From NCBI RefSeq assembly GCF_017640745.1, contig NZ_JAEPQA010000011.1, positions 62,001 to 126,000 of the forward strand: a stretch of DNA of 64,000 nucleotides, given 5' to 3'. The stretch is from Nisaea sp. GTDB lineage: Bacteria > Pseudomonadota > Alphaproteobacteria > Thalassobaculales > Thalassobaculaceae. This document shows, in pieces, positions 43,465 through 52,746 of this stretch. Within the stretch, counting starts at the first letter, position 1, and every line of letters begins with the position of its first letter. A program made the position numbers and the translations under genes. Under the pieces are notes generated by a model. The model was not told the DNA's origin. It did not search any database and saw only the letters and a program-made list of their open reading frames with translations.

Positions 43465-44325
43465 TCAGCCAGGAGCGGCCGAACGCGGCCAGCCCCACCA
43501 GTCGCGAACGGCCGATCCCATAACCCGCTCTAGGTCCGCGCCGCGGAGCCAGGGAAGGTCTTCTGTGAACATCGTCACGCATTCCCGCCAGGAGCACGGC
43601 ATCTTTGAGATGTCCGTGCCCCAGAAGGTCCTGTCGGGTCCGAAAGCATCGAAGACCCGCCGCACATACCCCTGCATCACGGGGAACGGATAGGTTTCGG
43701 CGGAATAGCCGGGCGCGCCCGTCACCTTGACCGCCACGTTGGGCAATGCCGCGAGTTTCAGAAGCTCAGGCATGTGAACCATGGCCTCGTGGTCCTTCAG
43801 GGTGGTGTTGCCGCCCCTTCCGCCAAGATGGTCGATGCTGAGACGGAGCCCCGGATGCCGCTCTGCAATCTCGCCAAGAAGTGCGAGCGAGTCGGTCGCG
43901 AGCACAGTCACCGGGATATTGTATCTTTCCGCCGCGTCCCAGAACCACTTGAGTTCGCCGTCATGCAACAGACGGCGGTCCTCACCTTCGAGAAACATGC
44001 AGCGCAGGCCGAGCATGCCGGTCTGCGCGCGCCAGTGCTCCATGGCCGCGCCGCTCGCGTCAGGAGTGGTGAGATCGACCGCACCGATGATCGCGAAGCG
44101 GCCCGGATATTTCCGTACGGCGTTCATCGCGAGCTCGGTCGAATCCGGGTCCCAAGACGGCGGATGGATCACGGCGGCATCGACACCGGCCTCGTCCATC
44201 AGCGCGATGGCTTCAGCCGCAGTGAAGGACGTGATCTGCCAATGGGCCGCATTGCTCGGCAGCCCGGTCTGCCAGATGTGAATCTGAGCGTCGACGATTT
44301 CCAACTTTTCCTCCCCGGCGGCCAT
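43465..44325 (-). CDS. Amidohydrolase-family (TIM-barrel) hydrolase
   Basis: A 286-residue metal-dependent hydrolase of the amidohydrolase 2 branch. The N-terminal metal motif D-A-Q-I-H-I-W replaces the classical H-x-H with QIH, as in lactonase-like members. SIDHLGGRGG carries the conserved His, and TFWGTDISKMPC holds the C-terminal catalytic Asp. Such proteins act as lactonases or decarboxylases in catabolic routes. It is divergent from RidA over 89 bases and convergent with the RTX protease. Substrate unknown. Confidence 0.82.
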   Translation of the reverse strand: MAAGEEKLEIVDAQIHIWQTGLPSNAAHWQITSFTAAEAIALMDEAGVDAAVIHPPSWDPDSTELAMNAVRKYPGRFAIIGAVDLTTPDASGAAMEHWRAQTGMLGLRCMFLEGEDRRLLHDGELKWFWDAAERYNIPVTVLATDSLALLGEIAERHPGLRLSIDHLGGRGGNTTLKDHEAMVHMPELLKLAALPNVAVKVTGAPGYSAETYPFPVMQGYVRRVFDAFGPDRTFWGTDISKMPCSWRECVTMFTEDLPWLRGADLERVMGSAVRDWWGWPRSAAPG

Positions 44326-44414
44326 TTGTTCCGGCTCGTCCTCGGCATGAGCCTAGCGCGCATGGCGCGGCGCTGTAAGCTGGCAATGTGACCGAGATCG
44401 AGACGGAGTCCCCA

Positions 44415-44912
44415 ATGCGCTCAGATGTGATGGCCAAACTAGAAGAGATGGGACTTTCCCTGCCTCCCTTTCGCGGCGCGCGGGGTAATTTTCTGCCCTG
44501 GCGGCGGGATGGGAACCTCGTCTTCCTTGCCGGGCAGACCTGCGACTGGGGTAGCGAAGTGACCCATCTCGGCCCGGTGATCGCGCCGGGCCAGACGCCG
44601 CCGCCGGACGGGCCGCACGTCACGATCGCCGAAGGTCGGAAGGCCGCCGAAATCTGCGCCCTGAACCTGCTCTATCACCTGAAGGATGCCTGTGACGGCA
44701 ATCTCGACCGGGTGCGGACCGTGATGCGGCTCGGCGGTTTCGTAAATTGCCTTCCCGGCTTCGACAGCTCGCCCGAAGTCATCAACGGAGCGTCTGAACT
44801 CCTGATCGCGCTCTATGGAGAGAACGGCCGCCATGCACGGACGGCCGTGGGCGTCTCCGGACTGCCGGCAAACGCCTCCGTTGAGGTTGACGCGATCGTC
44901 CTGATCGAGTGA
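44415..44912 (+). CDS. RidA/YjgF-family protein
   Basis: A 165-residue member of the RidA superfamily that hydrolyses reactive enamines/imines. The conserved core LVFLAGQTCDWG, the central helix ALNLLYHLKDA and the C-terminal motif GVSGLPANASVEVDAIV are present. The catalytic-type Arg is at HARTAVGV, just before that motif. The start at 44415 has GGAG 6 bases upstream; a GTG at 44388 would add nine residues. Neighbouring PLP aminotransferase and amidohydrolase fit a role in cleaning up amine-derived intermediates. Confidence 0.85.
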   Translation: MRSDVMAKLEEMGLSLPPFRGARGNFLPWRRDGNLVFLAGQTCDWGSEVTHLGPVIAPGQTPPPDGPHVTIAEGRKAAEICALNLLYHLKDACDGNLDRVRTVMRLGGFVNCLPGFDSSPEVINGASELLIALYGENGRHARTAVGVSGLPANASVEVDAIVLIE

Positions 44913-44927
44913 GGCCAGCGCCCCTCG

Positions 44928-45446
44928 TCAGGCCTCGCCGCGGTGAATCGGGTCGACCCACTTGACCGCTTCCGGCTTCTCGACCGGATCGATCTCGAGA
45001 TTGACCACGACATTCTCGTTGTCGCTGCGTACCAGCACACAGTCGAGCGGCTCGTCGGTAGAGGCGTTGATCTCCTGATGCGGCACATAGGGCGGCACGA
45101 AGATGAAATCTCCCGGACCGGCCTCGGCGACGAATTCGAGATTGTTGCCCCAGCGCATGCGGGCGCGGCCGCTCACGACATAGATCACGCTCTCCAGTGC
45201 GCCGTGATGGTGCGCGCCGGTCTTCGCATTCGGGTGAATCTTCACCGTTCCGGCCCAGAGCTTCTTGGCCCCGGCCCGCGCGGTGGTAATCGCCGCCGCA
45301 CGGTTCATGCCGGGCGTCTGGGCAGTGTTCGCATCCAGACTGTCACCCGGGATGACCTGAACCCCCTGCGTCTTCCAGTCGATCTCGCCGTCATGCGCGT
45401 GATCGTGGCCGTGCTCGTGCCCGTGATTATGATCATGATCGCTCAC
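44928..45446 (-). CDS. Cupin-domain protein with His-rich N-terminus
   Basis: A 172-residue single-domain cupin. The first 18 residues are almost all His, Asp and Gly, a probable metal-binding tag. The cupin motifs are GAHHHGALESVIYVVSG (motif 1) and PGDFIFVPPYVPHQEIN (motif 2), supplying the metal-ligand histidines. The start is a GTG at 45446 with GGGAG 8 bases upstream. It follows the aminotransferase gene by 22 bases in the same operon. It may be a dioxygenase, isomerase or sensor; the sequence does not decide. Confidence 0.8.
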   Translation of the reverse strand: MSDHDHNHGHEHGHDHAHDGEIDWKTQGVQVIPGDSLDANTAQTPGMNRAAAITTARAGAKKLWAGTVKIHPNAKTGAHHHGALESVIYVVSGRARMRWGNNLEFVAEAGPGDFIFVPPYVPHQEINASTDEPLDCVLVRSDNENVVVNLEIDPVEKPEAVKWVDPIHRGEA

Positions 45447-45468
45447 GCCATGTTCTCCCTTGCCGGTG

Positions 45469-46860
45469 TTACTTGCCGGAACCGAAAACGGCCGTCAGCG
45501 CGTTGTCGATCGCGCCGGTGATCTGGTCGATGTCCGACTTGGTCGCGATCAGCGCCGGCGAGAGGCAGAGCGTGTTGTTGTAGCCCGGGATCGAGCGGTT
45601 GGTGACGCCGATGATGACGCCCTCCGCATTGCAGTGACCGACCACGGCCTGCCCCTTGATCTCGTCCACCGGCTCCTTAGTCTCGCGGTCCTTCACCAGC
45701 TCGGCGCCCCAGAAGAGGCCCTTGCCGCGGACATCCCCGATCACCGGATGCTTGTCCATCAGCGCGAGCAGGTTCTGCTCCAGACGCGCGCCCATGGCGG
45801 TGGTGTTCTCCAGCAGCTTCTCGTCCTCGATGATGCGCATGTTCTCCAGCGCCGCGGCCGGGCCGGAGGCGCAGCCGCCGAAGGTCGAGATGTCGCGGAA
45901 ATAGCTCAGCGGGTCGGAGGCGTCGTCCTTGAACATGTCGAAGACCGCCTCGGTGGTCACGGTGCAGGAGATAGCCGCATAGCCCGAGGCAACGCCTTTC
46001 GCCATGGTGACCATGTCCGGCTTGATGCCGTAATGCTGGTAGCCGAACCACTCGCCGGTCCGGCCGACGCCGCAGACGACCTCGTCGAGGATCAGCAGGA
46101 TGCCGTATTTCTGGCAGATGTCCTGCACCCGCTCCCAGTAGCCCTTCGGCGGGGTGATGACACCGCCGCCGGCGGTGATGGTCTCGAGGCAGAGGCCGCC
46201 GACCGTGTCCGGACCCTCGCGCAGGATCACCTCCTCGATCGCATCCGCGGCGCGCTCGCCGTAATTCTCGGTCACGCCGTACTGGTTCCGGTATTCGAGG
46301 CAGTGCGGCACCTCGACGAAGCCCGGCGTGAAGGGGCCGTAGTGGGCAGCGCGCTGCGGCTGGCCGGCCGCCGAGAGGGCGGTGATGGTGGTGCCGTGAT
46401 AATCGCGCTCGCGATAGAGGATCTTGGACTTCTTGCCGCCGTGATGGCGCGCGGAGATCTGCCGCACCATCTTGAAGGCCTTCTCGTTCGCCTCCGAGCC
46501 GGAGTTCGAATAATAGACCCGGGTCATGCCGGGCATCTTGGAGATCAGGCGCTCGGAAAAGCGGGCGCCCGGCACCGAACCGAGGGCACCGGCGAAGTAG
46601 TTCATCTTCACCAGCTGCTCGCGCACTGCGTCGGCAATGGTGTCGCGGCCATAGCCGACATTCACCGTCCAGACGCCACCGGACACGGCATCGAGGTGCT
46701 CCTTGCCGTTGATGTCCCAGACCCGCATGCCCTTGCCTTCGACGATGATCCGCGGGTCGGCCGTCTCGAAGGCCTTGTGCTGGGCGAGATGGTGCCAGAC
46801 ATGCGCCTTGTCGGAGGCGACGACGTCGGAAAGATCGTTTTCGAACTGCTTGGTACTCAC
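45469..46860 (-). CDS. Class III PLP aminotransferase, taurine:pyruvate aminotransferase-like
   Basis: A 463-residue omega-aminotransferase. SGSEANEKAFK binds the cofactor phosphate, the DEVVCGVGRTG motif has the pyridine-binding Asp, and the PLP Lys is in TMAKGVASGYA at about 285. The overall sequence, including HHLAQHKAFETADPRIIVEGKG near the start and STFGGCASGPAAALENMRII, closely follows what I recall of Tpa-type taurine:pyruvate aminotransferases. No sulfoacetaldehyde acetyltransferase is nearby, so the amine donor remains open. GTG start with AGGAG 9 bases upstream. Confidence 0.8.
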   Translation of the reverse strand: MSTKQFENDLSDVVASDKAHVWHHLAQHKAFETADPRIIVEGKGMRVWDINGKEHLDAVSGGVWTVNVGYGRDTIADAVREQLVKMNYFAGALGSVPGARFSERLISKMPGMTRVYYSNSGSEANEKAFKMVRQISARHHGGKKSKILYRERDYHGTTITALSAAGQPQRAAHYGPFTPGFVEVPHCLEYRNQYGVTENYGERAADAIEEVILREGPDTVGGLCLETITAGGGVITPPKGYWERVQDICQKYGILLILDEVVCGVGRTGEWFGYQHYGIKPDMVTMAKGVASGYAAISCTVTTEAVFDMFKDDASDPLSYFRDISTFGGCASGPAAALENMRIIEDEKLLENTTAMGARLEQNLLALMDKHPVIGDVRGKGLFWGAELVKDRETKEPVDEIKGQAVVGHCNAEGVIIGVTNRSIPGYNNTLCLSPALIATKSDIDQITGAIDNALTAVFGSGK

Positions 46861-47013
46861 GGCGCGTGTCTCCTAAACCTGATCGCGATGCAGAAGCCAC
46901 TTGGGGCCGGTCCGCGCCGAGGGGCGGACGGCGGCCCTGTGGAAGGCAAGACCCGACTCAAAGCACAGATGAGACGCGAACGCCACCATGACGTTCACGG
47001 CAGCGGTGCGGAT

Positions 47014-48264
47014 CTATTGGGTCCTGACCGTCCCGATTACGGAGACCCGTCCGATCCGGTTGCTGGCGGTCTGGTGGATCAGCAGAGACTTGCCGTCACG
47101 GCTGACCCTCATGTGCCGCAGAATGCCGGCATGCAGCCCGCCCGACGGAATCGGCCAGCTCTGGAAGCTTTCGGTCTCGGGATCGAAACGCACCAGCATG
47201 TCAGGGCGAACGCCGGATTCGTTGTACCAGACCGCACCGTCGAACCAGGCAATCGCGTAGGGATGCGACGAGGGCCCGCTCGGCGAGGGCCATTCGCGGA
47301 TCGCCCCGGTGACAGGGTCGTAGACGCCGAGCCGGCCGAGCCCCGAATTCACCCACCAGATCCGCCCGTCCGGTGCGATATCGAGCCGGCGGACCGTGGT
47401 TCCCTCTTCCGGCAGCTTGACCTCGGTGACGTCCATGCTCCCGGGATCCAACTTGAGCAGGCAATTGGAGCCGTTGCAGGCGATCCAGACATCTCCGTTC
47501 TCCGCGATCTTCACACCGTAGGGTTTGGAGCGCGGCGTCGGCGCACTCACAAGCCGGACCTCCCCGCTCGCCGGATCGAGGCGGCCGATCATGTTGCTTT
47601 GCTGCAGGCTGAACCAGAGGATGCCTTCCGCATCGAAGACATGGGTGTGCGGATCGCGCGTTTCCGGATCAGGCATCGGATACTCTGTGATCTCGCCTGT
47701 CGCCGGGTCGAACCGGCCCATGGTTCCGTTCTTGTTGCCGGTGTACCAGATGCTTCCGTCCGGTCCGATCTCCACCGAATGCGGCTTGGCGCCAGACGGA
47801 AGATCGTACTCGGTCATCGCGCCGCTCGCCGGATCGATCCGTCCGAGAATGTCGGCCCACTGTCCGACCCACCAGATCGCACCGTCCGCCCCCTCGACCG
47901 GATCCCGGGCACGCTGTCCGAGGGTCGGCACCTGCCATTCCTCGAAGGAAAGCGCGAGCGGACCCGGAGCCGGGAGAGCAGCCCGGTTGCCGCTCGGCGG
48001 GAAGGCAGCAGAGAGATAATCGAGGATCCGGCTGTGCGTGTCCGCATCCCCCGACAGGTCGATCATCGTGGCCGTCAGTTCATCCCAATGCGCGCGGCTG
48101 TAACCGCTGCTGCGCTGGATCAGGTTGACGTTGTGACAGCCAGTGCAGACCGCCTCGACCAGTTTGCGGCCGTCACCGTCCGGCAAGCCCGGTCCGGCAG
48201 CGTACGCCTGGAAGGATGTCTGGAAAGCAGCGCTGCAAAGCAGTGCAAACATGAACCTGCGCAT
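47014..48264 (-). CDS. Secreted cytochrome c/Vgb-type beta-propeller fusion
   Basis: A 416-residue exported protein. A signal peptide occupies about residues 1-22 (cleavage near AYA-AGP). A haem c motif CTGCH at about 40-44 lies in a short cytochrome-like domain (about 25-95). The rest is a virginiamycin-B-lyase-type propeller with repeated DGxIW(W/Y) and GRIDPASG blades (about 105-410). It probably acts in the periplasm as an electron-linked dehydrogenase or binding protein rather than an antibiotic lyase. It stands upstream of the aminotransferase on the same strand, 153 bases away. Confidence 0.8.
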   Translation of the reverse strand: MRRFMFALLCSAAFQTSFQAYAAGPGLPDGDGRKLVEAVCTGCHNVNLIQRSSGYSRAHWDELTATMIDLSGDADTHSRILDYLSAAFPPSGNRAALPAPGPLALSFEEWQVPTLGQRARDPVEGADGAIWWVGQWADILGRIDPASGAMTEYDLPSGAKPHSVEIGPDGSIWYTGNKNGTMGRFDPATGEITEYPMPDPETRDPHTHVFDAEGILWFSLQQSNMIGRLDPASGEVRLVSAPTPRSKPYGVKIAENGDVWIACNGSNCLLKLDPGSMDVTEVKLPEEGTTVRRLDIAPDGRIWWVNSGLGRLGVYDPVTGAIREWPSPSGPSSHPYAIAWFDGAVWYNESGVRPDMLVRFDPETESFQSWPIPSGGLHAGILRHMRVSRDGKSLLIHQTASNRIGRVSVIGTVRTQ

Positions 48265-48370
48265 CGGAACACACTCCCACCGTCAATGCCTGACGCGAGT
48301 GTGACTCTATGGCAGAAGCGAGCCGTCAGCAATTGCGGCGAGAGGGCCGCGGAGGCACATTTCCGTGCGC

Positions 48371-50362
48371 TCAGTCAACCCAGGGCGCCTTCGGCTTCGA
48401 CTCGCCCTTGCGATGCTTTTTCTTGGCTTTTTTCGGCGGATGCCTACCGTCCGCCGTTTTCGAACCGGCGGGCTGGCCCTTGGCGAATTTTCCACCCGGC
48501 TTGCCGGGTTTCCGCGGCTTGCGGCTCTTGTCGAACTTCCGCGGCTCGCCTTTGACGTCAGGAACCTCCTTCGCGACCGTACCGGGGCGTTCCGCCGAAG
48601 CCGGCTGCACGGACCGTTCCGGCCTGCGTTCCTTGTCCCACTTCCTGGCCGGCTTGCGGTCGCCAGGCTCCTTGTCAGACCTGAAGTCTTTTTCCGCCCT
48701 GGGTTTCCGGGCGGCTCTTGGAGGACGCGACTCCACGATGTCCTCGAGCGCTTCCGGACTACCTGCAAACCGGTCGACCGTGATCGACTTCTCCACTTTC
48801 CGGCTCGGTCCGACGGCTTCGAGCAGGGACTCGGCCGCCGCCGGAAGCATCTCAACGTAGGTCTCGTTCTCCTGAATCTTGATCCGGCCAATATCGGCCT
48901 TGGTTATGTTCCCTATGCGGATCAGCATCGGCAGGATCCAGCGCGCTTCGGCCCGGTGACTGCGCCCGACGGAGAGACGGAGCCAGACCCCGTTCTCGAA
49001 ATCCTGACGTGTCTTGGGAGCGCTCCGCTCGCCGCGCCTGTCGTCCTGCGGCCCGTCCAGGAGGTCCTCCGGTGCCGCGAGCCCGGCCATGCGCTTGCGC
49101 AGGAAAGCGACGGCAACCGCCTCGGCATCATGCTTCGCCAGCAGTTCGGCCGCGAAGGCGCGCTCTTCCTCGGTTGTCTCGCCACCGAGATCCGGATCTT
49201 CAAGAATGCGCTTCCTGTCCAGCGCGAGGATCTCGTCCGCGGACGGCGGCTTGCCCCAGGTGGCCGTCACATTGGCGAAGCCGAGCAGGCGCTCGGTCTT
49301 CCTGCGCATCGAATAGGGCACGATCAGGGTGGAGACGCCCTTGCGCCCCGCCCGTCCGGTCCGCCCGCTCCGGTGCAGCAGGGATTCCTCGTTCTTCGGC
49401 AAATCCGCGTGGATCACCAGCTCGAGGTTCGGCAAATCGATGCCGCGGGCGGCGACGTCGGTCGCGACGCAGACCTTCGCCCGCCCGTCCCGTAGCGCCT
49501 GCAGCGCGTAGGTCCGCGCGCTCTGGTTCAACTCGCCGGAAAGCGCCACCACCGGAATGCCCCGGTTGGTGAAGCGGCTGGTCAGATGGGCGACAGTCGC
49601 ACGGGTGCTGCAGAAAACAATGGCCGAGGGCGCATCGGTATGGCGCAGCACGTTGATGATCGCATTCTCCCGGTCGCTCGGGGCGCATACAAGCGCGCGG
49701 TATTCAATGTCGCCGTGCTGGCGCTTCTCGCCCGCCGTGGAGATACGGACCGCATCGCGCTGGTAGCGCTGGGCGAGCGTGACGATGGGCTTCGCAACAG
49801 TCGCCGAGAACATCAGGGTCCGGCGCTCTTCCGGCGCGGCGCCCAGGATGAATTCCAGATCCTCCCGGAAGCCGAGATCCAGCATCTCGTCCGCCTCGTC
49901 GAGGACGACGACCTTCATCTGCGAGAGGTCGAGCGCGCCGCGCTCGATATGGTCGCGCAGCCGTCCCGGCGTGCCGACGACGATATGCGCGCCGCGCTCC
50001 AACGCCATGCGCTCACGCCGCGGGTCCATACCACCGACGCAGGACGTCACCGAAGCCCCGGTGAATTCGTACAGCCACTCGAGTTCGCGCTGCACCTGCA
50101 TGGCGAGTTCGCGCGTCGGCGCCACGGCGAGCGCCACCGGGGATTCAGGCCGGCCGAAACGGCCACTCTCATCGAGCAGGGTCGGCGCCATCGCGAGGCC
50201 GAAGGCCACGGTCTTGCCGGAGCCGGTCTGCGCCGAAACCAGCGCATCCGCGCCTTCCATCTCCTCACCGAGCACCGCCAGTTGCACAGGGGTCAGGGTC
50301 TCGTAACCGCGCTTCGCCAATGCCTTGCCGAGCGCGGGAACAACGCCTTCGAATTCCGTCAT
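48371..50362 (-). CDS. DEAD-box ATP-dependent RNA helicase (DeaD/CsdA type)
   Basis: A 663-residue helicase. Q motif region TPVQLAVL, Walker A AQTGSGKT at about 44-51, PTRELAMQ, DEAD box VVLDEADEM, SAT motif, and the C-terminal helicase motifs ARGIDLP and HRSGRTGRAG are all present. A DbpA/CsdA RNA-binding domain covers about 475-560. The final 110 residues are a Lys/Arg/Pro-rich disordered tail. It unwinds structured RNA, typically in ribosome assembly or cold response. Single gene. Confidence 0.95.
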   Translation of the reverse strand: MTEFEGVVPALGKALAKRGYETLTPVQLAVLGEEMEGADALVSAQTGSGKTVAFGLAMAPTLLDESGRFGRPESPVALAVAPTRELAMQVQRELEWLYEFTGASVTSCVGGMDPRRERMALERGAHIVVGTPGRLRDHIERGALDLSQMKVVVLDEADEMLDLGFREDLEFILGAAPEERRTLMFSATVAKPIVTLAQRYQRDAVRISTAGEKRQHGDIEYRALVCAPSDRENAIINVLRHTDAPSAIVFCSTRATVAHLTSRFTNRGIPVVALSGELNQSARTYALQALRDGRAKVCVATDVAARGIDLPNLELVIHADLPKNEESLLHRSGRTGRAGRKGVSTLIVPYSMRRKTERLLGFANVTATWGKPPSADEILALDRKRILEDPDLGGETTEEERAFAAELLAKHDAEAVAVAFLRKRMAGLAAPEDLLDGPQDDRRGERSAPKTRQDFENGVWLRLSVGRSHRAEARWILPMLIRIGNITKADIGRIKIQENETYVEMLPAAAESLLEAVGPSRKVEKSITVDRFAGSPEALEDIVESRPPRAARKPRAEKDFRSDKEPGDRKPARKWDKERRPERSVQPASAERPGTVAKEVPDVKGEPRKFDKSRKPRKPGKPGGKFAKGQPAGSKTADGRHPPKKAKKKHRKGESKPKAPWVD

Positions 50363-50589
50363 GTCTTTTCTTTCGGAGTGTCCGCGATCTGCCGACCGGT
50401 TGAAGTTCTTCCCGAGCCGGGGATCAGCGGTGCCGCGCCGTCAGCGCGAAATCAAAATCAGTGGCGCGCAACATAATGACGCGCGCGCGTAAAGTACAGC
50501 GTCGCGGGAGAGAAGCAGCCATGCATGGAAACTGGCCTCGGCACGCCGATGCCGTTAGATTGGGACGATAAATCGCCAGGGAAATACAG

Positions 50590-51057
50590 ATGCATCGCGT
50601 TGGGATCATCCCGTTCGATATCAGAGACGATCTGATCGCCGTTCTCTTCGTCACCTCGCAGACGCGCGGCCGCTGGATCCTTCCAAAGGGCAAGCGCAAG
50701 AAGGACGAGACCCAGACCGAGGCCTGTCTCAGAGAAGGTTTTGAGGAGGCCGGCGTCAAGGGCGTGGTGCTCAACGATTTCCCGATGACCCAGGTCATCA
50801 CCAAGCTGACGAGCTCCGGGAAGGTCGAGATTCCGGTGACCTACTATCCGTTCCTCGTCACCGAGCAGTTCGACGAATGGCCGGAAAAGGCACTTCGCCA
50901 GCGTCATTGGGCTCTATTGGAAGACGCCCCGCGGGTCGCCTATCGCGAGGACTATCTCCCGGTCCTGCGCCAGTTCGAGGCGCTGAGCAACTGGATCAGA
51001 GAGACTGCAAGGCAGCATAAACAGCCGCAGCAAGCAGAGCTGACGCCGGCACAGTGA
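50590..51057 (+). CDS. NUDIX hydrolase
   Basis: A 155-residue hydrolase of nucleoside-diphosphate-linked substrates. The full NUDIX box is present: a Gly followed by five residues and Glu, then seven residues and REGFEEAG (about residues 34-56). The N-terminal RWILPKGK strand is typical. The last 62 bases overlap, tail to tail, the end of the PiT transporter gene on the other strand. Substrate unknown; polyphosphate or diphosphoinositol-like activities would suit the phosphate transporter next door, but that is guesswork. Confidence 0.88.
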   Translation: MHRVGIIPFDIRDDLIAVLFVTSQTRGRWILPKGKRKKDETQTEACLREGFEEAGVKGVVLNDFPMTQVITKLTSSGKVEIPVTYYPFLVTEQFDEWPEKALRQRHWALLEDAPRVAYREDYLPVLRQFEALSNWIRETARQHKQPQQAELTPAQ

Positions 51058-52489
51058 TGATCCAGGCGGCGGCGATCGACAGCACGAAATTGCGCCGCAC
51101 CAGCCTGCGAACGGAACGATAGTCCTTGCTGTTGAACGCGTCCTGTGCGGTCGCGTTCAACTTGTGGCCGGGACGCAGCTTGCGCGTGTTCGGATTCTCC
51201 ATGAATTCCCGAAGGAAGCCGACACCGAAGACGGCGCCGACCGCAATATGCGTGGAGCTGACCGGCAGGCCGAGCGTGGTCGCGATCAGCACCGTCACGG
51301 CGGCGGAAAGCGCGACGCAGTAGGAGCGCGGCGAGTTCAGCCGTGTGATCTTCTCGCCGACGACCGCGATCAGTTTGGGTCCGAAAAGGCCGAGCCCGAA
51401 GGCAATCCCGAAGGCGCCGATCGCCATCACCCAGATCGGGATCGTGACATTGCTCGAGATTCCCGCACCCTCGCCCGCCGTCGAGACGATCGCGGCGAGC
51501 GGCCCGACGGCATTGGCGACGTCGTTCGCTCCGTGCGCGAAGGACAACAAGGCCGCGCCGGCGATCAGCGGAATGTCGAAGAGCCGGTAGACACCCTGCC
51601 GGGTGTTCTCGAGACTCAGAACGCGACGGGCGATGTACGGCTTGGACAAAAAGTACGAGACCGCAAAAGCGAGCAGCGAATAGAGCACGATCTCGAACAA
51701 CGACGGGTGCCAGATCTTCTTCAGCCCCTTCATCGCCATGTAGGCGGCGAAGGCACAGGCCATCAGCCCGATCATAATAGGCACCCAGGTCTTCGCGGCC
51801 GCCAGCTTGTCCTCGACGAGAAGGATCTTCTTCTTGATGACGAAGAGTATGCCTGCCGCGCAGATCGCGCCGAAGACTGGAGAGATGACCCAGCTGGCAG
51901 CGATCGCGCCCATGGTGCCCCAGTTGACGAGACCGAAGCCCGCCGCCGCAATTCCCGCACCGAGCACGCCGCCGACGATCGAGTGCGTGGTGGAGACCGG
52001 TGCGTTCAACATGGTCGCGAGATTGATCCAGAGCGCCGCCGCGAACAGCGCGCTCAGCATCAGGTCCCGGAACTCGCCGACAGAGACGCTCTCGCCGGGC
52101 GAGATGATGCCTTTCGACACCGTCTTCACGACGTCGCCGCCCGCGAGCAGAGCGCCCGCGCTTTCGCAGACGGCAGCGATCAGGATCGCGCCGGTCACCG
52201 TCAGCACCTTGCCTCCGACCGCCGGCCCCATGTTGTTGGCGACGTCGTTGGCACCGATATTGAGCGCCATGTAGCCGCCGACCACCGCCGCGACGGCGAC
52301 GATCAGCCAATCCTCGCCGAGATTTTCCTGCGTGCTCCCGACATAGATCCCGACAATCGCGAGAAATACGACCGAGAGACCGAGCGGAACGGTCACGCTC
52401 TTCAGGTTACCGAACTGGGACTGGAAGAAGTCGAGACGGCGCAGATCGTTGACGTACCGGTTCTCGATTTTGCGGGGATTGGAAGACAC
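50996..52489 (-). CDS. PiT-family inorganic phosphate transporter
   Basis: A 497-residue integral membrane phosphate permease with about ten to twelve membrane segments. Both halves carry the PiT signature: GANDVANNMGPAVG in the first and GANDVANAVGP in the second, plus PVSTTHSIVGG and PVSSTHIAVGA. The N-terminal 30 residues are cytoplasmic and basic. The start is a GTG at 52489. It ends inside the convergent NUDIX gene (62-base overlap). A low-affinity, proton- or metal-coupled phosphate uptake role follows from the family. Confidence 0.93.
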   Translation of the reverse strand: MSSNPRKIENRYVNDLRRLDFFQSQFGNLKSVTVPLGLSVVFLAIVGIYVGSTQENLGEDWLIVAVAAVVGGYMALNIGANDVANNMGPAVGGKVLTVTGAILIAAVCESAGALLAGGDVVKTVSKGIISPGESVSVGEFRDLMLSALFAAALWINLATMLNAPVSTTHSIVGGVLGAGIAAAGFGLVNWGTMGAIAASWVISPVFGAICAAGILFVIKKKILLVEDKLAAAKTWVPIMIGLMACAFAAYMAMKGLKKIWHPSLFEIVLYSLLAFAVSYFLSKPYIARRVLSLENTRQGVYRLFDIPLIAGAALLSFAHGANDVANAVGPLAAIVSTAGEGAGISSNVTIPIWVMAIGAFGIAFGLGLFGPKLIAVVGEKITRLNSPRSYCVALSAAVTVLIATTLGLPVSSTHIAVGAVFGVGFLREFMENPNTRKLRPGHKLNATAQDAFNSKDYRSVRRLVRRNFVLSIAAAWIITVPASALLAAAVYAALQSL

Positions 52490-52690
52490 TGCAGCGACTG
52501 CCTATAGGTCGTTCGAAGCGATCGTTCACACTTTCTCGGCACCAACGGCGCGGGCTGCGTGACATCGTCCGCCCCGCCGCAAACCGGCCAGTTCAGAGCA
52601 GCTGTCGCGCTCCTGCACCGCGTGCCTTGCCCCGGTTCGAGGTCTCCTAGCACTGACTCGGCATTGACGGAAACAGTTTCCAAGGGGTTT

Positions 52691-52712
52691 GTATGCTGAC
52701 ATACTGACATAC
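52691..52712. promoter_or_regulatory. Repeat-bearing operator-like site before the GST/ThDP operon
   Basis: Inverted repeat GTATG (52691-52695)/CATAC (52700-52704), overlapping a perfect tandem repeat TGACATAC (52697-52704 and 52705-52712), lies 35-56 bases before the GST start. The GTATG/CATAC half-sites match those of the palindrome at 56695, so a GntR regulator of this region is the likely ligand. Confidence 0.45.
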
Positions 52713-52746
52713 CATCGATCCATCCAAAGCTTTCCAAGGTTTTCGA

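Noticed and set aside
47014-48264. Streptogramin resistance by a Vgb lyase
   Set aside because: The protein has a signal peptide and a haem c domain, and propellers of this family are widespread without lyase activity, so a resistance function is not supported.
45460-48555. A 1031-codon open frame on the plus strand
   Set aside because: It lies wholly antisense to the aminotransferase and the cytochrome/Vgb gene, has no recognisable domain, and its composition is the mirror of GC-rich codons on the other strand.
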